Source of the DNA: Salinibaculum litoreum
GTDB lineage: Archaea; Halobacteriota; Halobacteria; Halobacteriales; Haloarculaceae
Length of the DNA stretch: 64,000 nucleotides
Assembly: GCA_009789175.1 (NCBI GenBank)
Contig: CP046866.1
Location: 992,001 to 1,056,000 of the forward strand
Direction: 5' to 3'
Part shown: positions 53,669 to 62,327 of the stretch, in pieces
Layout of the letters: each line of letters starts with the position of its first letter
Numbering within the stretch: position 1 is the stretch's first letter
Notes under the pieces: model-generated
Database searches by the model: none
Told to the model about the DNA's origin: nothing
What the model saw: the letters and a program-made list of their open reading frames with translations, nothing else
Made by a program: the position numbers and the translations under genes

Positions 53669-54859
53669 TCAGTACCAGAAGTTTTCGCCACTGTTCTCGA
53701 ACGACGAAACATCGTCCAGGTCTTGGAGGCGTTGAACAGCTTCGTCGCGTCGGATGTCGTAGACCCCCATCACTTCTGGTGTAGCTACAGGGCCGTGCTC
53801 ATCAACAAAGCCCTGTAGTTCCTGCGGCTCCTGCTCGTCTATCCCTTGGAACGTGAATTGGGTCTTGAAGTCCGAGTACCGGACACGGCCATTCTTCGGA
53901 ACTGGATTTCCCTGGATTTCCATCAACGTGAACGGAAGCTCTCCACGCTCCCCGGCTTCTACCGCCACCTCGTCCAGATCCTTCTCGAACTGCTCTAAGT
54001 CCAGACCCAGATCTGAGGCCAGTTCGATCAGTGTGTCCCGGTCGTTGATATCGCGGCCAGCCGCAACACCGCGCCGCCACAACGTCCTGATGTACTCCGT
54101 ACCTCGGTACTGCTGGAGAGCTGCCTCGAACGCTCGGTTGACCAGTTCCGTGGACTCCGGCGGGTCCTCATCCCAGAACGAAGGATCGACTGGCATTTCC
54201 AGTTCCTCGCTGCACTCTACCCACTTTTGTTTCGCTTGCTCCGGGTCGATCTCTCGGACAGGAGCTGGTTTGTAGAAGAGTTCGATCTCTTCACCGTAGC
54301 ACTCCTCGACGTGTTTCATCACCGGTTGGACACCCCAGGACAGCGCGCTCAGGGCATCGACTTCCTGGACCACAACCATCGTCTCATCTTCCTCCTCATC
54401 TTCGTCTTCATCCTCTTCCTCGTCGGCATCCTCTTCTTCCGCGTCTTCCTCCGTCTCGGGTTCCTCGATGTCGTCTTCCAGCTCTATATCGGGCTCTTCG
54501 ACATCTGGCGATTCCGGCTGATTCTCTTCTTCTTCCTCTTCTTCACACTCTTCGTCGTCCGAGTCATCGCCATCTCCGGAATCCTCACCCTCGGGCGGCT
54601 CAGTAACCGCACCGCCGCCGGCACCTGAAGCAGCAGTACCGGCAGCACCAGCACCGCCTGCACCTGCAGTACCAGCGGCACCGGCAGCGCCAGCCGCAGC
54701 AGCGGCTTTACCACCGCCTGAATCCTCTCCAGAACCGTCACCTTCGTCATCACCAGTGTAATCGTCTACACCGGTTTGCGTATGGTCGTCTGTCGATTCG
54801 TCGTTCTGCGAATCATCATCGTCTGACGAATCGTAATCGCCGCCACTGTATGAACCCAT
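53669..54859 (-). CDS. DsbA-like thioredoxin-fold protein lacking the CxxC site
   Basis: A 396-residue protein. The first 170 residues are Asp/Glu-rich, broken by a Gly/Ala-rich stretch (about residues 50-90). The C-terminal half follows the DsbA/HCCA-isomerase layout: VVVQEVDALSALSWGVQPVMKHVEECYG, then DPSFWDEDPPESTELVNRAFEAAL, then RGVAAGRDINDRDTLIELASDLGLDLEQF. The usual C-x-x-C after beta 1 is replaced by Leu-Ser-Ala-Leu, so no disulfide chemistry is expected. Fifteen bp after the next gene on the same strand, so likely one operon. Confidence 0.7.
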   Translation of the reverse strand: MGSYSGGDYDSSDDDDSQNDESTDDHTQTGVDDYTGDDEGDGSGEDSGGGKAAAAAGAAGAAGTAGAGGAGAAGTAASGAGGGAVTEPPEGEDSGDGDDSDDEECEEEEEEENQPESPDVEEPDIELEDDIEEPETEEDAEEEDADEEEDEDEDEEEDETMVVVQEVDALSALSWGVQPVMKHVEECYGEEIELFYKPAPVREIDPEQAKQKWVECSEELEMPVDPSFWDEDPPESTELVNRAFEAALQQYRGTEYIRTLWRRGVAAGRDINDRDTLIELASDLGLDLEQFEKDLDEVAVEAGERGELPFTLMEIQGNPVPKNGRVRYSDFKTQFTFQGIDEQEPQELQGFVDEHGPVATPEVMGVYDIRRDEAVQRLQDLDDVSSFENSGENFWY

Positions 54860-54874
54860 GAATACGAACATCGT

Positions 54875-55828
54875 TCAGTTGTCCTCCTTCGTGCCGCCGA
54901 ACTCGTTTACAGGCCTCTGTTCTTGACCATCGTTGACCGTCAGTTTGGCCTCCCGTCCCTCCTGGAACGCCGGCCACAGACGTTGTGAAAGCCCGCTCTC
55001 AGTAGAGCATGCGTCCGTCCATTGTCGAAGTCCAGTTGCTCCACGCACTCGCGGAGCGAAATCCAACAGGTCGTCCTCCGCGAGCCGTCCAATCAGGAAA
55101 ACATTCTCCATATCGATGGCGGCAATGGAGTTCCTAATGTGGCTCCGGAGGACGTTGATTGCGTTACCAGCGTCACCTCCAGTGTACTGAACGGCGTAGA
55201 ACGCGAACTCATCGTAGTCGAACTCCTCGAACAACTCGCGGTACTCTAGGAAGTGTTCGTACGTCCAGCCCTTGTTCGTCGGGATCAACCGGACATCCAA
55301 GTTCTCCTCAATAACTAGTTCCTGCAGCGTTCTAACGTGGCCGGTGTAGGCTTCAAGAGCGTTTTCCTGAATCTCGTCCTCCATCCAGTTGTAGCTGTAG
55401 ACCACGTCAGGGACGTAGATCGCGGGTTGCGCTATCGCCAGCACGTCTAAAACATCCTGCAAGGTACGTGCATTCACAGCCTCATCATATTCCGTACCAA
55501 GGATCACTGGGATATGCCACGGCTCTAAAACCCGGCTCAGGTCACCGTCCCGCTCGATGACCTCCTCGGCGTCAGAGAAATTGACAACCACGTACTCGAT
55601 TTCCTGATTGCCGTCAAGCCACTCCTCGAACTCCTCGTCCGGAAGTTCGATGCGAGGATGAACTCCTCTAATCGGCTCGTAGATGCGGTGAGAATTAACC
55701 GCCTCGTGCAGTGTTTGCTGGCCTCTATCGAGTTCTTGGGATTCAGCGTGCGAACTCAAACTTTCTCTCCTCGTCTCCGGTTGTGCTTTCAGATGGGAGA
55801 CACGACCCACTACGACTTTCACCCCCAT
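54875..55828 (-). CDS. Barrel-like protein resembling a TGT-family TIM barrel
   Basis: A 317-residue protein. EYVVVNFSDAEEVIERDGD, WHIPVILGTEYDEAV, QPAIYVPDVVYSYNWMED, LDVRLIPTNKGWTYEHFLEY, YDEFAFYAVQYTGGDA and VFLIGRLAEDDLLDFAPRVRGATGLRQW alternate like the strands and helices of a TIM barrel, with the last part recalling tRNA-guanine transglycosylase relatives. No catalytic residues could be assigned. Upstream of, and probably co-transcribed with, the DsbA-like gene. Confidence 0.5.
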   Translation of the reverse strand: MGVKVVVGRVSHLKAQPETRRESLSSHAESQELDRGQQTLHEAVNSHRIYEPIRGVHPRIELPDEEFEEWLDGNQEIEYVVVNFSDAEEVIERDGDLSRVLEPWHIPVILGTEYDEAVNARTLQDVLDVLAIAQPAIYVPDVVYSYNWMEDEIQENALEAYTGHVRTLQELVIEENLDVRLIPTNKGWTYEHFLEYRELFEEFDYDEFAFYAVQYTGGDAGNAINVLRSHIRNSIAAIDMENVFLIGRLAEDDLLDFAPRVRGATGLRQWTDACSTESGLSQRLWPAFQEGREAKLTVNDGQEQRPVNEFGGTKEDN

Positions 55829-55989
55829 ATAACTATCGCCGGTCAAACGCCGTCTAGGCCGCCCTAGACCGCTAATACCGGCAGATCCGAAAGCGTCCTG
55901 CTATTAAAACAGATTCTCAATGGGCATCTAATACTCTGAAATTCGACTGGGTGACATTCAAGCGGTCCCGGTGTGAATGCGTTGCTACG

Positions 55990-57150
55990 ATGGAGGAATC
56001 GGCGGTGTTCGGGCACGTCATCGATGAACTCGAAACACGTGACTACCAGCCCCTCGTCCATGTCCCGGGTGCACACGAAGACACGTACGCGGATGTCCTG
56101 GATCGGTGCGAAACCCATCAGATTACGATTGGTGGACGGTATCCGGATGTGCTCGGGTTCACGCATGCTGATCGCGTGTTTGCCGTCGAGGTGAAGGGGT
56201 CGAGCGGCCTCCTCCGCGGGATCGGGCAGGCGCTTACGTACCAGCAGGGCGCGCACGTCTCGTACCTCGCGGCGGCTGCTGATACGGTCGGGCAACATAC
56301 TGATTTGCTCCGGTCGAAGGGCGTCGGTGTGATTGGCGCGACGGACGATGGCGTGACGCGGTGGTCGGGCCCGCCGACCTCGGAGTCCCACGAGCAGGTC
56401 GTTGATATCGAGGGGCAGTTATCGGTTCGACTGCGTCGCAGTGACATTGCTGGTGATATAGCGAGTCTCTCACTTGCCCAACCGCTGAATTATCTCGCGC
56501 CGGTCGTCGCGGTTGATCAGCATGGGCCGTTGGCTGGCGATGAGTTGGTGGATGTGATCGAAGCTGAGTACGGGTTCGGTGCGGGCACTCAGGCCCGGCG
56601 GAGTGCGCTGTCGCTCGGACTGTTGGAGGGTACTGGTCGATTCACGCTGACTGACCAGGGGGAACTCGCGGCGACGGTGCTTCGCGGGTCCGGGATTTCG
56701 ACACTCGCAGAACTCGATGCTGTCAAGAGTGATGTCGGCCGATCAACGGTCGTCGCGGAACACCAACCGCTCGCTATTCTGCTCCGGAACTGCTACGAGC
56801 GACACCCCGAATTCCGGCTGTTACTTGATGCGCTGCGGAAAGAAGGCCCGCGGATTCATTTTCCTGACTTGGTTCGCCGGTTGGTTCACGAGTACCCGAA
56901 CGTCTTCCTGAACACGTTCTGTACGCAGGCGGGGCGCACACGGGCGCGGGAACTGATCGAGGCCGGCCAGGTATCTCGAATCTACGAGGAGGAAGCCGTC
57001 TGGAAGGACATCATTCGCACCAACGTGTTATTCAATTTCGTGCAGCAGCTCAAGCATATCGGCGTGCTTGCCGCGGAGACGCGCAGTCACAGCGGGAAGA
57101 TCAGCGAGTACAACCCTGATGCGAAGCCGTGGATCCTTCGTAGTGAGTGA
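55990..57150 (+). CDS. PD-(D/E)XK nuclease with C-terminal winged-helix region
   Basis: A 386-residue protein starting MEESAVFGHV. The nuclease core is IGGRYPDVLGFTHADRVFAVEVKGSSGLLRGIGQALTYQQ (D...E-x-K), then helical and wHTH-like parts (AGDELVDVIEAEYGFGAGTQARRSALSLGLLEGTGRFTLTDQGELA). It may be a restriction-type effector. ATG 55990 is preferred to an upstream start. It is divergent from the 54875 gene. Confidence 0.7.
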   Translation: MEESAVFGHVIDELETRDYQPLVHVPGAHEDTYADVLDRCETHQITIGGRYPDVLGFTHADRVFAVEVKGSSGLLRGIGQALTYQQGAHVSYLAAAADTVGQHTDLLRSKGVGVIGATDDGVTRWSGPPTSESHEQVVDIEGQLSVRLRRSDIAGDIASLSLAQPLNYLAPVVAVDQHGPLAGDELVDVIEAEYGFGAGTQARRSALSLGLLEGTGRFTLTDQGELAATVLRGSGISTLAELDAVKSDVGRSTVVAEHQPLAILLRNCYERHPEFRLLLDALRKEGPRIHFPDLVRRLVHEYPNVFLNTFCTQAGRTRARELIEAGQVSRIYEEEAVWKDIIRTNVLFNFVQQLKHIGVLAAETRSHSGKISEYNPDAKPWILRSE

Positions 57151-57242
57151 CAGGTATACCTCGCTACTTGCCTCACATTGTCAAAATCCGTTTTGTAAAT
57201 TTGGAAATAACAGTGAAATAGTTTTGCACCCTCCGCCAACAT

Positions 57243-57437
57243 ATGGCCGACCTAGTGATCGGTGCAGGCGGGCTTGTATTGAGTGTTACCACCGTTACCG
57301 AAGCGGTCAGCCTCGGGCTTGTGATCGGTGTTGCGGGCATCACAGCGGTCGGAATGATCTATGCGTTCACGAAGTATTCGGAGGTGGACGTGACGATTGA
57401 CATCAACTCGGGAGATTTGATAACCACGCTGACTTGA
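57243..57437 (+). CDS. Small membrane protein
   Basis: A 64-residue protein with one or two hydrophobic segments (VIGAGGLVLSVTTVTEAVSLGLVIGVAGITAVGMIYAF) and a short acidic tail (VDVTIDINSGDLITTLT). Not recognised. The ATG is preceded by an AT-rich stretch. Confidence 0.45.
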   Translation: MADLVIGAGGLVLSVTTVTEAVSLGLVIGVAGITAVGMIYAFTKYSEVDVTIDINSGDLITTLT

Positions 57438-57504
57438 TTCCCAGTCAGTGGACTGGTGAAGCGTGCGAGCCACTATACTGTTAATGAAGTCTGTAGTCTC
57501 AGTC

Positions 57505-58161
57505 TCAATCTTTCCCCGTCCACCGGAGGTATAGTTTTCCCACATCAGTGAGATAGATGTTCTTAGACCGCCCTGCAGTCCGCTTCTCGACCAGCCCGCG
57601 TGTTTCCAATTGGTTGATGTGGTAACTGATCTTTTGCGCCGACTCACCCAGTTCTTCGCCTATCTCTCGCATAATCACGCCTCTCCTGCCTTGTTCATCC
57701 CACTTCCCGAGCGTTACCAGAACATCGCGTTGCAATCCCTCAATCTCAAAGGTGAGTGGTTGGGTAGGTGCAGGTAACTCCATCACTAAGTCATCGAGAT
57801 CCTCGTCATCATCCTGTGGTTCAAGCACGTAGTAAGGGGTGGCACCTATAAAAAACGCGGACGAAGTTGCACCACCGGCGACGAGGTTTGTGCCCCCAGT
57901 GATGTTGATGAAGAGATCATCATCAGGGTATTCCTTAGCAATGCCGACAATAGTGTCAACGACGCTTCGAAGGTCAAATGCGTCGATCAAATGGCTCTCT
58001 ACGTCATATCCAAATTCCGCTAACTCGCTTTCCAGCTCTACACCCTCGTCTTCAAATGCATCGCTAGTAAGGAGATAGACTTTGTCAACCGAAGCGTAAT
58101 CTCTCAATCCGCGTTTGACATGAATCGTTGCTCGACCGTGAGGGACTATGTGTACCTTCAT
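57505..58161 (-). CDS. CARF-domain winged-helix regulator
   Basis: A 218-residue protein of the HFX_2341/Csa3-like type. The N-terminal Rossmann-like CARF domain has the ligand motif DLFINITGGTNLVAGGATSSAFFIGATPYYV near residue 85; the C-terminal winged helix is GVIMREIGEELGESAQKISYHINQLETRGLVEKRT. CARF proteins bind cyclic oligoadenylates or related nucleotides. Its ATG overlaps the upstream gene (ATGA), so it is expressed with the fused restriction protein. It may regulate or monitor that system. Confidence 0.85.
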   Translation of the reverse strand: MKVHIVPHGRATIHVKRGLRDYASVDKVYLLTSDAFEDEGVELESELAEFGYDVESHLIDAFDLRSVVDTIVGIAKEYPDDDLFINITGGTNLVAGGATSSAFFIGATPYYVLEPQDDDEDLDDLVMELPAPTQPLTFEIEGLQRDVLVTLGKWDEQGRRGVIMREIGEELGESAQKISYHINQLETRGLVEKRTAGRSKNIYLTDVGKLYLRWTGKD

Positions 58162-58973
58162 AATCGTGTGACGCTAGAAACAGGGACATCATCGCTCCCG
58201 TACTGATATTGGGTCTCAGTTGGATCATCTGCATATTCTATTCGGACAAGGTCACCAAGAGATGGGAAAAATTCTACGCCACTTTCATCTATACTGAATT
58301 TCGCACTCGGCCCGGACTCCTCCTGTTGGTATGTCGTTATTTTCCCCCCTGTATCCCAAAGTGTGCTTATGAATCCAACGTCGCCCTCATCTGGAGTGAG
58401 ATTCACATCCGACATATCAGCCGCTAATTCTCCCTGTGAGAGAAGACTCTCCCAGATATCGAGGATATCCTCAATGACGCGCCACATTAGAACCAACATA
58501 CTCTGAAGTACTGGGTCAGCCTCGTTTGGTTCAGTTCCTTCCTCGTGTGCGAGTTCGATCCTGAACTCGTCGAAATTCTCGACTATAAACTCATACTGGA
58601 TTGTGGGTGGGTCTTCCAGTCGAGCTCCAGCATGGAGTTTGAACCATCGTAGGAGATTTAGGACGCTATCATGGTGGCGTCCATTATCGTCGTACTCAAG
58701 TTTCGAGTAGTATTCCTGCTCTTTTGCAATGTCTTTTAGTAGATCACGATAGGCGTCGTAGAGTCCTGAAGACGAATAGTTGTCTAAAAGAGAAAACTGA
58801 GATTGCCGTTGCATCGCAAATATGCGATCAAGCGCGTTTGCGTAGTGATTTTCCTCCTCTGGGTCTTCATCGGTTTCAATGTAGTCGCGGAGAATATCCG
58901 CAGCCCGATCTTCGACCAGGTCAAGTTGTTCGTCCAGAAGTACACTTGGTCCTCGGCGTTGATCCTCAATCAC
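58158..58973 (-). CDS. Hypothetical protein in the CARF/restriction operon
   Basis: A 271-residue acidic helical protein starting at GTG 58973 (overlap GTGA with the upstream gene). LQSMLVLMWRVIEDILDIWESLL is a long amphipathic helix. No motif identified. Position between the restriction protein and the CARF regulator suggests a role in that system. Confidence 0.6.
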   Translation of the reverse strand: MIEDQRRGPSVLLDEQLDLVEDRAADILRDYIETDEDPEEENHYANALDRIFAMQRQSQFSLLDNYSSSGLYDAYRDLLKDIAKEQEYYSKLEYDDNGRHHDSVLNLLRWFKLHAGARLEDPPTIQYEFIVENFDEFRIELAHEEGTEPNEADPVLQSMLVLMWRVIEDILDIWESLLSQGELAADMSDVNLTPDEGDVGFISTLWDTGGKITTYQQEESGPSAKFSIDESGVEFFPSLGDLVRIEYADDPTETQYQYGSDDVPVSSVTRL

Positions 58974-61009
58974 GTTCCATCACCACCTTGTTTATCGGCA
59001 GTGAGATCAGGAACCGGGATATCACGGAGTGCAGAAATAGTGATGTATGGCACAATGTTACCGCGCCGATTAGCCTCAACTGCTTTTTCAGCGAAGTTGG
59101 ACTGGAAGAAATCCAAGTACAGATCCGCTTTATCAGTCGAATCAAACCGCACTACTGCCCAGTCTGAGGAGGGTACGACAGTCGTTTCTGGACGATGCGC
59201 AACCAGCGGTTTTCCCTTGACTCTAACGAGAACATCGCTCTGTCCAGCCTTGACTCGGGCAGCATCAACAGGCACCGTAGGTGGATTTGGTTCATCATCT
59301 TCTAAATCGATAGGAGAGAGATACGTGACCATATCGACATTATTCTGGGTATCACCAACCGAAGGCTTTGATACCCCGCCAATGATCTCATCAGCAACGT
59401 CTTCTAAGGGGACAGCGCTACCGTACTCGTCGTAGATCTCGTCCGCTATCTCTGACTGCCCTAGAACTTGTTTCGGTAGTAAGGTGCGATCAACCTCTGG
59501 ATCAAACGTCATCCACTCATGGTTGCCAGATTCAATTCTGTCGATTGCTTCATTAAGTGCAGTTTCTACTTTGCCATCTGGTAATTCGTTGATTGTAGAT
59601 ATCTTTATATTTTGTTCACTACCTGGTGTTCTGTTGTTGCTGATTTTGACGAGGCCAGCCTTCGCCTGTGACCCAGAGTAGATACTCGCCTCAAATGTGA
59701 CGATTGATTCAATAGTGTAGTCGCTCAGAATATATTCTCTTAGTTCACGGGTTCGCTCTCCCGCTAAGACAGTTTCCGGGACAATTGCAACTAAAATCCC
59801 GCCTGGTTTGAGTAACTCTAATGAATTTGAGATAAACGCTTCTTCTATACGGACCGTTCGATCGTTATCAAGAGCAAATGGAGCGGATTCTGCAGAGAGC
59901 TTTTTACCGACCGGCGGGTCCAAGATTATCCGGTCATATGATCCTGGGCCAGGGAGCGTTGATGCGTTGTCTACATCAGTATCAGTTGACCGGTCTTGGA
60001 AATCAGATAGGGTGGCGGTTGAGTCGTCAGTAGACGTGTTTTCAACCAGATCGAAGAAGTCTCCGCAGGTGTACTGAACGTGTTGATCAGTTATCGCTGA
60101 GAGGAATAATCCCGAGTTCACCACACTCTGCATAATCTCTATTGCGTATCCGTCTCCACCCTCATCAACCGCTGCTCGGATGGTATTGCCCCAACCAGCC
60201 GCGGGATCAAGTACGCTCATCCCTTCTTCGACATCGGCCAACCTGACGATTGGCCGGACAACATTAGGCTTCGTCTTGTGTTGGGAGAGCTTGGAGGAGC
60301 CAGCAGGCTCAAGCTCGCAAAATGCGTCAGTAACTTCGGTAGGTAGATCTTCGATTTCGTATCCAGCGAACACAGATAGAGTTGCTTTAGCGGTCGCTTC
60401 ATACTCCGCATACTCTACCGGTTCAAATGCGCTATACCCTTCCCGGAGTTCTCGATTGATAGTAGAGAGACGCCGGTCGATGTTTTCTGCGCCCGGGAGC
60501 GAACCATCACTCTCAGACGTATCAATGACCAACTTCTGTAGAAGCGATTGATAAATTTCGTAGACATCTAATTCTTTACCTCGAATTTGTCCTACAGAAT
60601 TCAGTATCCGATCGATCAGGAAGCGGGCTTCTTCGGGTGTCCGGATAGGTCTTTGTGGTGGCTGATTGTGTGTCGGTGTCGGAAATCCACCCAAACTTCG
60701 CTCGGGGATTTTACTGTTGGGTTTCCACTGAAACACATATTCAACAGACGGTGTTACGAGCGCGCCGTAGTCACAATCAAGCTCTCTAAGATAGGTGTCC
60801 AGTTGCTCGAAAGCTTTGTTTCCACGACGATAAGAAAGAGAATTCTTGTACTCAACAACGAGGTATGGCTGATTCTGATCAGTGTCACGATACACAATAA
60901 GATCAGGGCGGACAGAGCCAGCAATCACAGGTTCAAGAACGATCTGTTGCTCATTGTATATCTCTGTCAATCGGTCGTACAAATTTCGCACTCCCTGGCT
61001 CTCTCTCAT
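58970..61009 (-). CDS. Fused restriction-methyltransferase-specificity protein
   Basis: A 679-residue single-chain R-M-S protein. Residues about 20-110 form a nuclease domain (VRPDLIVYRDTDQNQPYLVVEYKNS, D...E-x-K, as in HsdR N-terminal). The methyltransferase domain follows with SVLDPAAGWGNTIRAAV (motif I) and YDRIILDPPVGKKLSAE (motif IV, with Val where Tyr/Phe is normal). The end has a type I-like TRD: VADEIIGGVSKPSVGDTQN...YLSPIDL and IPVPDLTADKQ. A palindrome (61011-61023) lies just before the ATG. The Val suggests weak or no methylation, so it may be a restriction-only effector. Confidence 0.82.
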   Translation of the reverse strand: MRESQGVRNLYDRLTEIYNEQQIVLEPVIAGSVRPDLIVYRDTDQNQPYLVVEYKNSLSYRRGNKAFEQLDTYLRELDCDYGALVTPSVEYVFQWKPNSKIPERSLGGFPTPTHNQPPQRPIRTPEEARFLIDRILNSVGQIRGKELDVYEIYQSLLQKLVIDTSESDGSLPGAENIDRRLSTINRELREGYSAFEPVEYAEYEATAKATLSVFAGYEIEDLPTEVTDAFCELEPAGSSKLSQHKTKPNVVRPIVRLADVEEGMSVLDPAAGWGNTIRAAVDEGGDGYAIEIMQSVVNSGLFLSAITDQHVQYTCGDFFDLVENTSTDDSTATLSDFQDRSTDTDVDNASTLPGPGSYDRIILDPPVGKKLSAESAPFALDNDRTVRIEEAFISNSLELLKPGGILVAIVPETVLAGERTRELREYILSDYTIESIVTFEASIYSGSQAKAGLVKISNNRTPGSEQNIKISTINELPDGKVETALNEAIDRIESGNHEWMTFDPEVDRTLLPKQVLGQSEIADEIYDEYGSAVPLEDVADEIIGGVSKPSVGDTQNNVDMVTYLSPIDLEDDEPNPPTVPVDAARVKAGQSDVLVRVKGKPLVAHRPETTVVPSSDWAVVRFDSTDKADLYLDFFQSNFAEKAVEANRRGNIVPYITISALRDIPVPDLTADKQGGDGT

Positions 61010-61010
61010 T

Positions 61011-61023
61011 GGTTATGATAACC
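61011..61023. promoter_or_regulatory. Palindromic operator-like site ahead of the CARF/RMS operon
   Basis: GGTTAT-G-ATAACC is a perfect 13-nt inverted repeat, 1-14 nt from the ATG at 61009. A good candidate operator for the wHTH of the CARF regulator, given that both are in one operon. Confidence 0.5.
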
Positions 61024-61328
61024 GTCTGTAGGGGACTATTTAGAAGTTCGTGACGATAATCAAAATTCGGTTTTGAGAATCCTCGAGCCCACTACCAGGT
61101 CCGTATATTCGGGCCGGAAACCGTGGTCGGACCACCCCACAAACTAGGAGATCGAGACGTTACGAACGCTCCCTAAGGAGTTGACCGAGGATGATGAGGG
61201 TGATCTAACTGGGGAGCTCCTAATGGAGATGGTTTACGCGTTCTCAATGGCGTAGTGTACTGATCAGGTCACTAATTCAGCGACTGTGTCGGGATTCTTG
61301 AGTGTAGTGCGAGTGACCTGCCGCCAAT

Positions 61329-61490
61329 TCAGATATCGAACTTACGAACGATTCGCTCCGTTGGACGATCGTCTTTCACTCGCCAGAACCCCAGTGGCCA
61401 GAACGACGCTTCATAGCCGAGCAACCGATTGATCGTCTTCGTATCCACCTCGATTAGAGTCGTTGTTGAGCAGAAAATACCGATAGTACT
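61329..61490 (-). pseudogene. Possible gene remnant (C-terminal fragment)
   Basis: A 53-codon open stretch without an upstream start. The end reads TINRLLGYEASFWPLGFWRV...RIVRKFDI, a composition that looks like genuine protein. No intact gene follows or precedes. The rest of the 61010-61519 interval shows nothing recognisable. Confidence 0.3.
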
Positions 61491-61519
61491 CTATGCCCGG
61501 TCGGTGTCGGGGGTTCTAT

Positions 61520-62305
61520 ATGGTGAACGGAGCTACGGAGTCTCAACACGAGATTGTTCACGCACTTCAGTATCTCTATGCGGAAGATGTAGAAATCCCT
61601 CCTGAAGTGGCTGATAGTATTAATCTCCCGGGAGAGAAAGGTGAGATAACTGGGTCATCTATCGATGATATTGTTCCTGCTGCCGTGTTGATGCAACGAG
61701 AACATGGGCAGTATAACGCTCTCCAGTTTCTCTACTACAATTTCCGACGAATGGAGAAGGAAGGGGGAGATATCGACAGGTGGATGTTTCTTCTGTTAGT
61801 CGAGTACGGCGAGGTTGGGGATTTGTTCTTAGATGAACACCCTGATGCAGCCGTCTTACGTGGGTGTGCTTTCTTTGACCATTACTTTCGGGAGTTGACT
61901 GACTGGCACTCGTATTTGGATACTGATGAAGATGAGAGCGATCTTACCCTTGCCAGGCTAATCAATATGGCCACCTACGACGAAGAGCAAATCATATCTC
62001 CCACTGAGCGGAAACTCTTCCACTACGTACGACACGTTCGGAATGATATTGCTCATCATTCATGGCTGGCTAAAGAATACACGTACGACGCTGTGTTTAC
62101 TGCAGCAAGGGTTCAACTCTGTCTTATTGGGGAACTGGTACAGCGAGAAGCTGCTGCGGCAGGTCTTGAACTCCCCCAATCGCCTGAAGAGATTGATCCT
62201 GAAACTGAATATATCGAGACAATCGAAGAAGACTATGGGTGGGAATATCAAGAGAACCAGTACTACTGGGAAACCGATACGCCGGACGAAATGCCGCCGG
62301 TGTAG
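61520..62305 (+). CDS. HEPN-domain protein
   Basis: A 261-residue protein starting MVNGATESQHE. The C-terminal half has KLFHYVRHVRNDIAHHSWLAKE, the R-N-x-x-x-H form of the HEPN RNase motif, followed by further helices. The N-terminal half is helical. HEPN proteins often act as RNases in defence or toxin-antitoxin systems. It converges on the dGTPase-like gene, with 22 bp between their 3' ends. Confidence 0.75.
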   Translation: MVNGATESQHEIVHALQYLYAEDVEIPPEVADSINLPGEKGEITGSSIDDIVPAAVLMQREHGQYNALQFLYYNFRRMEKEGGDIDRWMFLLLVEYGEVGDLFLDEHPDAAVLRGCAFFDHYFRELTDWHSYLDTDEDESDLTLARLINMATYDEEQIISPTERKLFHYVRHVRNDIAHHSWLAKEYTYDAVFTAARVQLCLIGELVQREAAAAGLELPQSPEEIDPETEYIETIEEDYGWEYQENQYYWETDTPDEMPPV

Positions 62306-62327
62306 TTAACAATTCATTCGCAGAACT

